Assembly: GCF_014109725.1 (NCBI RefSeq) | Contig: NZ_CP058554.1 | Coordinates: forward strand, 992,001-1,056,000 | Source of the DNA: Comamonas piscis | GTDB lineage: Bacteria; Pseudomonadota; Gammaproteobacteria; Burkholderiales; Burkholderiaceae_C | Reading direction: 5' to 3' | Length of the DNA stretch: 64,000 nucleotides | Shown here: positions 8,954 through 17,585 of the stretch, in pieces | Layout: each line of letters starts with the position of its first letter | How positions within the stretch are numbered: the first letter of the stretch is position 1 | Position numbers and translations under genes: made by a program | The notes under the pieces: generated by a model | Databases searched by the model: none | What the model was told of the DNA's origin: nothing | What the model saw: the letters and a program-made list of their open reading frames with translations, nothing else

Positions 8954-10285
8954 TTAGGCCGCGTCTTTCTTGTTCCTGCGGCGCAGGCCCAGCCAGGCGG
9001 CCAGGCCCAGTATGCCTAGCGATGCCGCACCTGCGGCACCGGCAACGGGAACAGGCGTTGGCGCTGTGGGAACGACTCCACCCTGTAGCGACGTGGGAAT
9101 GGTTCTGACGGTATCGCTGGTTGCGGTATCGGCCAGCGTCGCGGTGACTTCGCAAGTCCATTGCTGGTTGGCTGGCAACGGTATGGCGATGTTGACCGGT
9201 GAAGCAGGCCCTGCTGCACTCCCGCTAGCACTACCTCCAGCCGAGCCAGTGCACGTGACCTCGTACGCACTGACGGCGTAGCCGGGAGGCATGGTCATGG
9301 GGGCTTCCACCGTCACGCCTGTCGCGCTGATGGCGGTGATCTGTGCAGTGCGAGCGGAGGCGTATCCCAGACTCAGAAAAAGCGTCCCATTCTGTGGAAG
9401 GCGGGAAGGAATATCAGAGAAATTCGTACCGCCGACGGGACCTCCATTGGGGGTAAAACTCACATTCTCTACTCGGCCCGATGCGCAAGAGTCGCCGTTG
9501 TAGCCTCCCTCTGAGCCATTCACAGGTGGCGTGGTGTTGGTTGCACGGCCTTGCAAGGCGATAGTGGGCGAGCCGGCATAGGTTCCGCCATTCGCGCCCC
9601 CGCCACCATCATTGGTGGTGCTGAGGTCTATGTCTTCGCCATTGCCGGCAGACGGGGCTGGGGATTCGCATAAATCAGTAATCGCTGCTTTTTGGATTGA
9701 TAGCAAAGGTATTTCCTCGTTCACGGAGATCACACCTCCAGCGCCCAGCGAGCCTCCTCCACCTCCACCCCCTCCGCCTCCGGCGCGAGCCCAGGTGACA
9801 GTGCCGTTGATATTCATAGACGAGGCACCTCCTCCCCCACCGCCGCCCCCGCCAAGGCCTCCGCCGCCACCCGTGCCACCATTGCCTGCACCGGAGCCAC
9901 CTGCACCTCCCGCACTGGGCGATGCGGATGCATTAACACCTTGTGCACCGGAGGCGCCCCTCACCAAGCTCACCGCATCCCCAGGAGCAACCTGTACTAG
10001 TCCGCTGACACCGGCACCATTGCCGCCCCCGCCGCCGCCGTATGACTGAGGTGATGGGGTGGCCAAACCACCGGCGCCCCCTCCAGCGCCTGCGATCCAG
10101 AAAATAACCTCATTCATGCCACTCGGCACTTCGCAGCTGAACGATGCTGCGGAGACTGGGCCACTCACGCAATCGGCTGCCAGCGCATATGGCGCGGCGC
10201 CTGCCAGCGCAAGTGCGGTAGCGGAGCGCAGCCAGTGTTTCTGCAGCGCGTGGTTGAGGAGGGATGGAGCGAATCTAGTCGACAT
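8954..10285 (-). CDS. Secreted glycine-rich surface protein with exosortase-like C-terminal tail
   Basis: 443 residues. A signal peptide ends near residue 36 (PYALAAD). From about residue 75 to 180 it is strongly Gly-rich with runs of 6-10 Gly, then a region with scattered Cys (DLCESP, DSCASG, VTCTGS, WTCEVT) and an IPT-like segment FTPNGGPVGGTNF. The last 40 residues, from PTPVPVAGAAG through a hydrophobic helix to RRRNKKDAA, are nearly identical to the end of the 6271-7836 product, while the rest is unrelated. This suggests the sorting tail and 3' region spread as a module. Likely exported and processed at the tail, with XrtH as candidate enzyme. The fold and function of the Gly-rich part are unknown. 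Confidence 0.8.
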   Translation of the reverse strand: MSTRFAPSLLNHALQKHWLRSATALALAGAAPYALAADCVSGPVSAASFSCEVPSGMNEVIFWIAGAGGGAGGLATPSPQSYGGGGGGNGAGVSGLVQVAPGDAVSLVRGASGAQGVNASASPSAGGAGGSGAGNGGTGGGGGLGGGGGGGGGASSMNINGTVTWARAGGGGGGGGGGSLGAGGVISVNEEIPLLSIQKAAITDLCESPAPSAGNGEDIDLSTTNDGGGGANGGTYAGSPTIALQGRATNTTPPVNGSEGGYNGDSCASGRVENVSFTPNGGPVGGTNFSDIPSRLPQNGTLFLSLGYASARTAQITAISATGVTVEAPMTMPPGYAVSAYEVTCTGSAGGSASGSAAGPASPVNIAIPLPANQQWTCEVTATLADTATSDTVRTIPTSLQGGVVPTAPTPVPVAGAAGAASLGILGLAAWLGLRRRNKKDAA

Positions 10286-10949
10286 CTAGGCCCTTTCCGC
10301 ACAGGATTTGTGCTGTAAGTAATTGATTGTCAATGTGTGATTCCGTATGGCAGTTGCTTATCAAAATCAGATGAAAATATACGATAGATATATGCTATTT
10401 ATTGGGCGTAACTGCTTTTATAGGTTTTGTATAAGATTCGTTCACATTGCTGTGGTGTTGCAGCTACCAAATTAGTAGCTGATGGCGCAAGTAATGGGTA
10501 GCTGAAAATATCGTGCTTGAAATGAAAGTAGATGTATCGGTTGTTGTATGCCTGCAGCGGTGCTTTGGGTGTCATGCAGCAATAATTGCTTTGATTTCAT
10601 GCGGAAAACCGTTCTGGTTTTCTAAAAGTTGCCAGCAGGGTGGCAGATATTCGCAAGCTGTTATATGTGGTATCGATTGGATGATTCGATATTTTTACGG
10701 GCGTCAGAGAGTCAACAACCCAGGTAAACAAGGGTTTTGATCAGGAGCAATCGCCAGATGGTTGATGGCGGAAAAGGCCGCCAAAGGCTGCCATGGCGCA
10801 GGGATTTGGTATCCAGCCGCTGTGTGGTAATCCGGAAGCGGGCGCACGGTGCCCTTGGTGGCAACAGCGATGCAAGGCCTTATCTGATTGGGTTCTGGGA
10901 GGCGGTGCAGCGACAAAGCCTCGATGCTTGCATGGCGCCGCGCTCAGGC
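10286..10949. other. AT-rich intergenic stretch upstream of the glycine-rich protein gene
   Basis: Bases 10300-10560 are much lower in GC than the neighbours and likely hold the promoter and control region of the 8954-10285 gene. A perfect 7-bp inverted repeat with a 7-base spacer (10461-10481) could be an operator. A 75-codon open frame at 10513-10740 (+) has no clear ribosome-binding site or domain and is not called. Confidence 0.5.
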
Positions 10950-10986
10950 AAAACGGCCACATTACCTAAGGCAATGTGGCCGTTTT
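10950..10986 (-). terminator. Terminator of the CoA-ligase/transporter operon
   Basis: A 14-bp perfect stem (10950-10963 with 10973-10986) whose ends are A4/T5 runs, so it can terminate in either direction. It lies 32 bases beyond the stop of the PaaK-like gene, the last gene of the minus-strand operon. Confidence 0.85.
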
Positions 10987-11018
10987 TGTGCACTCAGTGT
11001 GCTTTGTCTAAACCGCGC

Positions 11019-12278
11019 TCAATCGTAACTCCGCGCATCCTCAATCACCTTGCCATCATTGGGCAGCTCGCCCGGGCGCAGCAGTGCGATATCGGCGCGC
11101 AGCTTGGTGATGTCGCGCACGGCGTCGGCGATCTGTTCGGCCAGGCCGGCGCCCAGCTCGGTGGTTTCCACCTGCAGGCTCATCTGGTCCTGGGCCATCG
11201 CGCCGCTGACGACCAGGCGCGCCTTTTGCACTTGGGGGAAGCGTTTGACGACTTCGGCAATCTGGCCGGGGTGCACAAACATGCCGCGCACCTTGGTGGT
11301 TTGGTCGGCGCGGCCCATCCAGCCTTTGATGCGGGTGTTGGTGCGGCCGCTGGGGCAGTGGCCGGGGAGGATGGCTGACAGGTCGCCGGTGCCAAAGCGG
11401 ATCAGCGGGTAGTCGGTGTTGAGGGTGGTGACGACCAGCTCGCCGACCTCGCCTTCGGCCACTGGGTCGCCGGTGCCGGGGCGCACGATTTCGACAATCA
11501 CGTTCTCGTCCAGCACCAGGCCTTCGCGGGCCTCGGTCTCATAGGCGATCAGGCCCAGGTCGGCGGTGGCATAGCACTGGTAAGCAGCCACACCCCGGGC
11601 GCTGAACCAGTCGCGCAGCGAGGGCGGGCAGGCTTCGCCGGAGACGAGGGCCTTGGTCAAGGATGCAATGCGCTGGCCCTGGGCTTCGGCCTTCTCCAGG
11701 ATGATTTTCAAAAAGCTGGGCGTGCCGATGTAGCCATGCGGGTGCAGATCGGCCATGGCTTGCACCTGCTGCTCGGTCTGGCCGGTGCCAGCGGGGAAGA
11801 CGGTGGCGCCTAGCGCCTGGGCGCCCGATTCCATCATGGAGCCGGCGGGCACAAAGTGGTAGCTGAAGCTGTTGTGTACCAGCTCGCCGGCGCGAAAGCC
11901 AGCCGCATAGATGGCGCGCGCCATGCGCCAGTAGTCGGGGCGTTGGCCTTCGGGTTCATAGATGGGGCCGGGGCTGGCAAACATGCGCGGCATGGCGCTG
12001 CCAAACGGCGCGGTGTTGAAGCCGCCAAAAATGGCGCGGCCCGGGTGCTGGGCGCGCTCGGACTTTTGGCGCTCCAGCAGCTCATGCTTGCGGGTGACGG
12101 GCAGTTGGGCCAGCGCGGCGCGGCTGCTGATGCTGGCGGCATCGATGCCTTGCAGGATGCTGGCAAAGGCGGGGGCGTGTTGCTGGGCGTGCCGAATCTG
12201 GGCGGGCAGGCGGGCCATCAGATCGGCTTCGCGGGCAGCTGGGGCGCGGGTCTCCAGATCGTCGTAGTGCTGGCTCAT
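11019..12278 (-). CDS. PaaK-like phenylacetate-CoA ligase family (AMP-forming) enzyme
   Basis: 419 residues, adenylate-forming family close to PaaK. Visible landmarks: the segment HNSFSYHFVPAGSMMESG, CYATADLGLIAYET in the core 3 position, FGTGDLSAILPG, and KVRGMFVHPGQIAEVVKRF, the C-terminal PaaK domain. The usual glycine-rich phosphate loop of PaaK (SSGTTG) is replaced near residue 103 by MFASPGPIYEP, so nucleotide handling may differ. It would convert an aromatic or other carboxylate to its CoA ester. GGAG lies before the ATG at 12278. It is the last gene of the Liv-type transporter operon, 107 bases after the LivF-type ATPase, which suggests that it activates the imported substrate. Confidence 0.8.
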   Translation of the reverse strand: MSQHYDDLETRAPAAREADLMARLPAQIRHAQQHAPAFASILQGIDAASISSRAALAQLPVTRKHELLERQKSERAQHPGRAIFGGFNTAPFGSAMPRMFASPGPIYEPEGQRPDYWRMARAIYAAGFRAGELVHNSFSYHFVPAGSMMESGAQALGATVFPAGTGQTEQQVQAMADLHPHGYIGTPSFLKIILEKAEAQGQRIASLTKALVSGEACPPSLRDWFSARGVAAYQCYATADLGLIAYETEAREGLVLDENVIVEIVRPGTGDPVAEGEVGELVVTTLNTDYPLIRFGTGDLSAILPGHCPSGRTNTRIKGWMGRADQTTKVRGMFVHPGQIAEVVKRFPQVQKARLVVSGAMAQDQMSLQVETTELGAGLAEQIADAVRDITKLRADIALLRPGELPNDGKVIEDARSYD

Positions 12279-12385
12279 GCGGTGTCTCCGGGACGTGTGA
12301 TCGGTATTTTTGGGGCGAATCTGCCGCAGACGCCGGCTTCAGGACATCGGCCGGCGCAGTAGTGGGATCGTGGAAGGGGCGGGGT

Positions 12386-13225
12386 TCAGGCCAGCCAGCG
12401 TTTTCTGCGCTTGTAGCTCTTGACGTCCTTGAAGCTCTTGCGCTCACCGCCGCCCATGCCCAGGTAGAACTCTTTGACGTCCTCGTTGTTGGCGAGGTCC
12501 TTGGCGGCGCCGTCCATCATGATGCGACCGCTCTCCATGATGTAGCCGTAGTCGGCGTACTTCAGCGCCATGTGGGTGTTCTGCTCGGCCAGTACGAAGG
12601 TGACCTTTTCCTTCTGGTTCAGGTCCTGCACGATGTTGAAGACTTCTTCAACGATCTGTGGCGCCAGGCCCATCGAGGGCTCATCGAGCAGCACCAGGCG
12701 CGGGTTGCTCATCAGCGCGCGGCCAATGGCGCACATCTGCTGCTCGCCGCCCGAGGTGTAGGCCGCCTGGCTGGTGCGGCGGGTTTTAAGGCGGGGGAAA
12801 TAGTTGTAGACCTTGTCCAGGTTGGCGGCAATCTCGCCCTTGTTGGTGCGGGTGTAGCTGCCGGTGAGCAAGTTCTCTTCGATGGTCAGGTGGGCGAAGC
12901 AGTGCCGGCCTTCCATCACCTGCACAACGCCGCGCTTGACCAGGTCGGAAGGGGTCAGCGCCTCGATGCGCTCGCCTTCGAGCTCGATGCTGCCCTTGGT
13001 GACTTCGCCGCGCTCGCCCTTGAGCAGGTTGGAGATGGCGCGCAAGGTCGTGGTCTTGCCGGCGCCATTGCCGCCCAAAATGGCCACGATCGATTCGCGC
13101 GGCACCGACAGCGAGACGCCTTTGAGCACCAGGATCACATGGTTGTAGATCACCTCGATGCCGTTGACGACCAAAAGCGGCGCGGCTGCGGATGGGGTGG
13201 AAGCTGTTTGCGGGGAATCGGTCAT
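12386..13225 (-). CDS. LivF-type ABC transporter ATP-binding protein
   Basis: 279-residue ATPase of the branched-chain-amino-acid transporter family: Walker A GGNGAGKTT (51-59), signature SGGEQQ (158-163), Walker B LVLLDEP (177-183). It has an 18-residue Ser/Ala/Pro leader before the domain and a basic C-terminal extension (KSFKDVKSYKRRKRWLA) not usual in LivF. Pairs with the LivG-type ATPase at 16778. The PaaK-like and acyl-CoA synthetase partners argue for a carboxylic acid rather than an amino acid as substrate. Confidence 0.88.
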   Translation of the reverse strand: MTDSPQTASTPSAAAPLLVVNGIEVIYNHVILVLKGVSLSVPRESIVAILGGNGAGKTTTLRAISNLLKGERGEVTKGSIELEGERIEALTPSDLVKRGVVQVMEGRHCFAHLTIEENLLTGSYTRTNKGEIAANLDKVYNYFPRLKTRRTSQAAYTSGGEQQMCAIGRALMSNPRLVLLDEPSMGLAPQIVEEVFNIVQDLNQKEKVTFVLAEQNTHMALKYADYGYIMESGRIMMDGAAKDLANNEDVKEFYLGMGGGERKSFKDVKSYKRRKRWLA

Positions 13226-13321
13226 GCCGTCACCTGGTCTCTCAACAAAATAGAGGGCGGGCGGCCCCGGGGGAGCGGGCGCCTTCCGCAGGGAAGGGCG
13301 TCAGGGGCCAGCCACGAGAGG

Positions 13322-13343
13322 CCCCGGGCCATCAGGCCCAGGG
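13322..13343 (-). other. Intercistronic stem-loop after the binding-protein gene
   Basis: Nine-base arms with one mismatch around a 4-base loop, 12 bases beyond the stop of the binding-protein gene and before the LivF-type gene. No T-run follows; it probably stabilises the upstream mRNA. Confidence 0.4.
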
Positions 13344-13354
13344 ACCAGGCAGCC

Positions 13355-14668
13355 TTAGCTGCAGGAACGTGGCGTCACGTTCTTTTCCTTGGCGTACTTC
13401 TCGGCGTATTCCTTGACCAGCGGGTCGATCAAGGTCTTGTCCGATTGGTACCAGTCGGAGGTCACGTTGAACTTGCTGCCGTCCCAGGTGGCGATGCGGG
13501 CCCAGTCAGCGCCCAGGTGGTTCTCGCAGCTGGTCTTGAAGGGGCGGATCATCTTGCCAAAGCCCAGCTCGTTCAGGCGTTCCTGGGTCATGTTCATGTT
13601 CTCCAGGCCCCAGCGGACTTGTTCGGAGGTCATGACCTTGCCCTTGCCGTACTTCTCTTGGGCGGTGCGGATGGCTTCGACCTGCAGCATCGCGATCATC
13701 ATGCCGCGCGTGTGTGCCAGTTGGCCCAGTTCCTTGACATCGGATGCGGTGCCCTGGCCTTTGTCGTACAGCGTAGCCTTCACGTCGTCATGCACTTTGT
13801 CGCGCTCGGCGGTGTTGTGGATGGTGACGGTGTTGTAGCCTTTGGCGCCGGCACCGATGTCCTTGACGTCATGGTCGGAGCCGCCCCACCAGATGGCGTA
13901 CATCTTTTCGCGGGGGTAGCCGGTGGCCTGGGCTTCGCGCACGGCGGTGGGCGTCATCACGCCAGCGGACCACAGCAGCACGTAGTCAGGGCGGTTCTGG
14001 CGGATCTGCAGCCAGGTGGATTTTTGCTCCACGCCGGGCGCCGTCACGGGCAGCAGCATCAGCTCAAAGCCATCCTTGGCGGCACGCTTTTGCAGCAGCG
14101 CAATGGGTTCCTTGCCGTAGGGCGAGTCGTGGTAGACCAGCGCAATCTTCTTGCCCTTGAGGTTGCCCTTTTCCTTCTTCAGGATGTCCTGCACGATGGA
14201 ATCGGCGGCGGTCCAGTAGTTGCCCAGCAAGGGGAAGTTCCACTCGAACACCTTGCCGTCAGCCGATTGCGACAGACCGTAGCCGGGGGTGATGACGGGC
14301 ATCTTGTCGCCCGCGGCCTTGTCGGTCACTGCAAAGGTGATGCCGGTCGATTGGGTGTCAAAGCCCGAGGCGCCGCCGTCGCGGCCCTTGAGGCGCTCGT
14401 AGCATTCCACGCCCTTGGCGGTGTCGTAGGCGGTCTCGCACTCTTCAAACTTGATCTTCACGCCGTTGATGCCGCCCTTGGCATTGACGAGCTTGAGGTA
14501 GTCCTGCTTGCCGTCACCCCATGGGATGCCCAGCGGCGCGAACTGGCCGGTGCGGTAGACCAGCAGCGGAACGAACTGCTCCTGGGCTTGTGCGACTGGG
14601 GCAGCCATCATGGCCCCCAGACCCAGGGCTGCCGTAGCAGCGGCGATCACAGCTTTCTTGAAAGACAT
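13355..14668 (-). CDS. ABC transporter substrate-binding protein, LivK-like family
   Basis: 437 residues, signal peptide of about 28 residues with a typical AQA|QE cleavage, so periplasmic. The body is a type-I periplasmic binding fold (LVYRTGQFAPLGIPWGDGKQDY near the start, then KIKFEECETAYDTAKGVECYERL), in the branch often found beside acyl-CoA ligases in betaproteobacteria. A strong Shine-Dalgarno AAGGAG precedes the ATG. The ligand is unknown; context suggests a carboxylate that is then CoA-activated. Stem-loop at 13322 follows the stop. Confidence 0.88.
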   Translation of the reverse strand: MSFKKAVIAAATAALGLGAMMAAPVAQAQEQFVPLLVYRTGQFAPLGIPWGDGKQDYLKLVNAKGGINGVKIKFEECETAYDTAKGVECYERLKGRDGGASGFDTQSTGITFAVTDKAAGDKMPVITPGYGLSQSADGKVFEWNFPLLGNYWTAADSIVQDILKKEKGNLKGKKIALVYHDSPYGKEPIALLQKRAAKDGFELMLLPVTAPGVEQKSTWLQIRQNRPDYVLLWSAGVMTPTAVREAQATGYPREKMYAIWWGGSDHDVKDIGAGAKGYNTVTIHNTAERDKVHDDVKATLYDKGQGTASDVKELGQLAHTRGMMIAMLQVEAIRTAQEKYGKGKVMTSEQVRWGLENMNMTQERLNELGFGKMIRPFKTSCENHLGADWARIATWDGSKFNVTSDWYQSDKTLIDPLVKEYAEKYAKEKNVTPRSCS

Positions 14669-14745
14669 GGTTTTATCTCCTTAGGTTGTTGGGGCTGATG
14701 ACCCCCACTTGCGAACACTCTGCGTTGCTCTCTTCGAAAAAACTC

Positions 14746-15810
14746 TCAATGCGGGAACGGCCACAGACGCAGCTTCTGGCGGGCCGTAGCCCAGAGCTTG
14801 GCCAATCCATGGGGTTCGACAATCAGGAAAAACACGATCAGCGCGCCAAACACCATGTGCTCCAGATAGGTAGCGGTGGCGGTCGACAGCGGCAGGCCCA
14901 GCCAGTGGGGCACCTGGGTCAGGAAAATGGGCAGCAGCACAAAGAAGGCGGCGCCAAAGATGCTGCCCACGATGGAGCCCAGACCGCCGATGATGATCAT
15001 GAACAGCAGCTGGAAGGAACGGTCCAGGCTGAAGGCTGCGGGCTCCCAGGCACCTAGGTGGACAAAGCCCCAGAGCGCACCGGCAATGCCGACGATAAAG
15101 CTGCTGACCGCAAAGGCCGAGAGCTTGGCGTACATGGGGCGGATGCCGATCACGCTGGCGGCCACATCCATGTCGCGCATGGCCATCCACTCGCGGCCAA
15201 TGGCGCCACGCACCAGGTTCTTGGCCATGAGGCCCAGCACGCAGAGGATGGCCAGGCAGAACAAATACTTCTGCACGGGCGTCTCAATCGCCATGCCAAA
15301 CACCGACAGCTTGCCGGCGCTGACCGAACCGGACGAGGAGTAGTTGCTGACCCAGGCGGCCCGGCTGGTGAGCCAGTCCATGAAGAACTGGGCCGCCAAG
15401 GTGGCCACCGCCAGGTACAGACCGCGAATGCGCAAGCTGGGCAGGCCAAACAGCACGCCGACCAGCATGGACACGAGGCCACCACCGATCAGCGACAGGA
15501 TCAGCGGCATGCCTTCAAAGCGCACATGGAAGTTGTAGGCCGCATAGGCGCCCGCTGCCATGAATGCACCGGTGCCCAGCGAGATCTGGCCGCAGTAGCC
15601 CACCAGAATGTTGAGCCCGATGGCGCCCAGCGACATGATCAGGAAGGGGATCAGCACCGCCTTGAAGGTGTAGTCGCTGAACATGAAGGGCACCAGCACA
15701 AAGGCCACCAGCAGCAGGCCGAGGATGGCCCACTTGTCCTGCAGCACCGGGAAGATCTGCTGATCGGCCGCGTAGCTGGTCTTGAACTGGCCATTTTCAC
15801 GATAAAACAT
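14746..15810 (-). CDS. LivM-type ABC transporter permease
   Basis: 354-residue inner-membrane permease with about 9-10 hydrophobic segments. The motif NILVGYCGQISLGTGAFMAAGA near residue 70 is characteristic of LivM. The N-terminal 25 residues (ENGQFKTSYAADQQIFPVL) are a hydrophilic cytoplasmic lead. It lies 15 bases after the LivH-type gene in the same operon and forms the membrane channel with it. Confidence 0.9.
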   Translation of the reverse strand: MFYRENGQFKTSYAADQQIFPVLQDKWAILGLLLVAFVLVPFMFSDYTFKAVLIPFLIMSLGAIGLNILVGYCGQISLGTGAFMAAGAYAAYNFHVRFEGMPLILSLIGGGLVSMLVGVLFGLPSLRIRGLYLAVATLAAQFFMDWLTSRAAWVSNYSSSGSVSAGKLSVFGMAIETPVQKYLFCLAILCVLGLMAKNLVRGAIGREWMAMRDMDVAASVIGIRPMYAKLSAFAVSSFIVGIAGALWGFVHLGAWEPAAFSLDRSFQLLFMIIIGGLGSIVGSIFGAAFFVLLPIFLTQVPHWLGLPLSTATATYLEHMVFGALIVFFLIVEPHGLAKLWATARQKLRLWPFPH

Positions 15811-15825
15811 AGGTCAGTTCTCCAA

Positions 15826-16755
15826 TTACACGCGGTCGATGATCTTGTCCCCGAAGAGACCTTGAGGACGGAACAGCAGGAAGCACAGCGCCAGGCCATA
15901 AGCAAACCAGGTCTCGATACCGCCGCCCACATACGGGCCCAGGTAGACCTCGGAGAGCTTCTCGCCCACGCCGATGATCAAGCCGCCGACGATAGCGCCG
16001 GGCACGGAGGTGAGGCCACCCAGGATCACGACCGGCAAGGCCTTCAGGGCGACCAGCGACAGCGAATACTGCACGCCCAGCTTGGAGCCCCAGATGATGC
16101 CGACCACCAGCGCCACGCTGCCAGCGACAGACCAGACGATGACCCAGATGCGCGAGAGCGGAATGCCGATGGACTGGGCGGCCTGGTGGTCGTCGGCCAC
16201 AGCGCGAAGGGCCCGGCCGGTCTTGGTTTTTTGGAAGAACACGCTCAGCACTAGTACCAGCACGGCGGCAATACCGGCGGCATACAGGTCTTCCTGGCTG
16301 ATCAGCACGCCGCCCTGGAACATGTTTTCCAGGATGAACATGGGGTCCTTGGGCATGCCCACATTGATGCTGTAGACGGCCGAGCCAAAGATCATCGGGC
16401 CCAGGCCGTCGAGGAAGTAGGCGATGCCCAGGGTGGCCATCAGCAGCGCGATGGGCTCCTGGTTGACGAGGTAGCGCAGCGCAAAGCGCTCAATCGCCCA
16501 GGCCACACCCACCATGATGACCATGGCGACGATGAGCGCCAGCACAATGCTGAGCACACCAGGCTCCATGCCCAGCCATTTCGGAATCCATTCCGAAAAG
16601 CGCGCCATGGCCAACGCGGCAAACAACACCATCGCCCCCATGGCGAAGTTGAAGACGCCCGAGGCCTTGAAGATCAGCACAAAGCCCAGCGCGATCAGCG
16701 CGTAGAGCATGCCGACCATCAGGCCACCAAACAAAGTTTCAAGAAAAAATGCCAT
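15826..16755 (-). CDS. LivH-type ABC transporter permease
   Basis: 309-residue inner-membrane permease, LivH family: starts with FGGLMVGMLYALIALGFVL, followed by KASGVFNFAMGAMVLFAAL, and ends FRPQGLFGDKIIDRV, the usual LivH C-terminus. It lies 22 bases downstream of the LivG-type gene in the operon and partners the LivM-type permease. Confidence 0.9.
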   Translation of the reverse strand: MAFFLETLFGGLMVGMLYALIALGFVLIFKASGVFNFAMGAMVLFAALAMARFSEWIPKWLGMEPGVLSIVLALIVAMVIMVGVAWAIERFALRYLVNQEPIALLMATLGIAYFLDGLGPMIFGSAVYSINVGMPKDPMFILENMFQGGVLISQEDLYAAGIAAVLVLVLSVFFQKTKTGRALRAVADDHQAAQSIGIPLSRIWVIVWSVAGSVALVVGIIWGSKLGVQYSLSLVALKALPVVILGGLTSVPGAIVGGLIIGVGEKLSEVYLGPYVGGGIETWFAYGLALCFLLFRPQGLFGDKIIDRV

Positions 16756-16777
16756 TGCGGTCCCCTGGGGTCTGTGC

Positions 16778-17560
16778 TCAGTGGCCTGCGCCCAAATAGG
16801 CGCGGATCACATCTTCGTTATTGCGGACTTCTTCGGGCGTGCCGTCGCCAATCTTCTTGCCGTAATCCAGCACCACCACCCGGTCGGAGATATCCATCAC
16901 CACGCCCATGTCGTGCTCGATCAGCACGATGGTGGTGCCGAACTCGTCGTTCACATCGAGGATGAAGCGGCACATGTCCTGCTTTTCCTCGACGTTCATG
17001 CCGGCCATCGGCTCGTCGAGCAGCAGCACCTTGGGCTCCATCGCCAGCGCGCGGCCCAGGTCCACCCGCTTTTGCAGGCCGTAGGGCAGCTGGCCCACAG
17101 GCGTTTTGCGGAAGGCCTGGATCTCCAGGAAATCAATGATGTGCTCGACAAACTCGCGCTGCTTGATCTCTTCGCGCTGGGCCGGGCCCAGACGCAGCGC
17201 CTGCATCAGCAGGTTGCTTTTGATCTGCAGGTTGCGGCCGGTCATGATGTTGTCGATCACGCTCATGCCCTTGAACAGCGCCAGGTTCTGGAAGGTGCGT
17301 GCCACGCCCATCTCGGCGACCTGGCGGCTGTTCATGTGCGCAAAGGTCTGGCCGCGAAAGCTGATCGCGCCTTCCGAGGGCGTGTAGACGCCGTTGATGC
17401 AGTTGAGCATGGAGCTCTTGCCGGCGCCGTTGGGGCCGATGATGGCGCGGATCTCATGCTCTTTGACGTTGAAGGAGATATCCGTCAGCGCCTTGACGCC
17501 GCCAAAGCGCAGGCTGATGTTCTTGATGTCAAGAATGACGTCACCGATTTTTTTGCTCAT
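16778..17560 (-). CDS. LivG-type ABC transporter ATP-binding protein
   Basis: About 260 residues. Walker A GPNGAGKSS at 42-50; the signature is replaced by LPYGLQK, as in other LivG proteins; Walker B VLLLDEP and H-switch IEHD follow. The ATG at 17560 (MSKKIGDVIL) was chosen over an upstream ATG at 17593 because the ABC domain begins directly after it and a GAGAAAG purine tract lies upstream. Second gene of the operon, 25 bases after the acyl-CoA synthetase. Confidence 0.88.
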   Translation of the reverse strand: MSKKIGDVILDIKNISLRFGGVKALTDISFNVKEHEIRAIIGPNGAGKSSMLNCINGVYTPSEGAISFRGQTFAHMNSRQVAEMGVARTFQNLALFKGMSVIDNIMTGRNLQIKSNLLMQALRLGPAQREEIKQREFVEHIIDFLEIQAFRKTPVGQLPYGLQKRVDLGRALAMEPKVLLLDEPMAGMNVEEKQDMCRFILDVNDEFGTTIVLIEHDMGVVMDISDRVVVLDYGKKIGDGTPEEVRNNEDVIRAYLGAGH

Positions 17561-17585
17561 GGGTGGCTTTCTCTTGGCTGGGCGC

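Noticed and set aside
9612..10049. Poly-proline frame on the plus strand
   Set aside because: It is the reverse complement of the Gly-rich stretches of the secreted protein; proline runs result from GGN codons read backwards.
10513..10740. 75-codon frame in the AT-rich gap
   Set aside because: No Shine-Dalgarno, low complexity and no domain; probably part of a control region.
12362..14698. 778-codon plus-strand open frame
   Set aside because: It runs antisense over the LivF-type and binding-protein genes, has His/Val/Gly-biased composition and no recognisable motifs.
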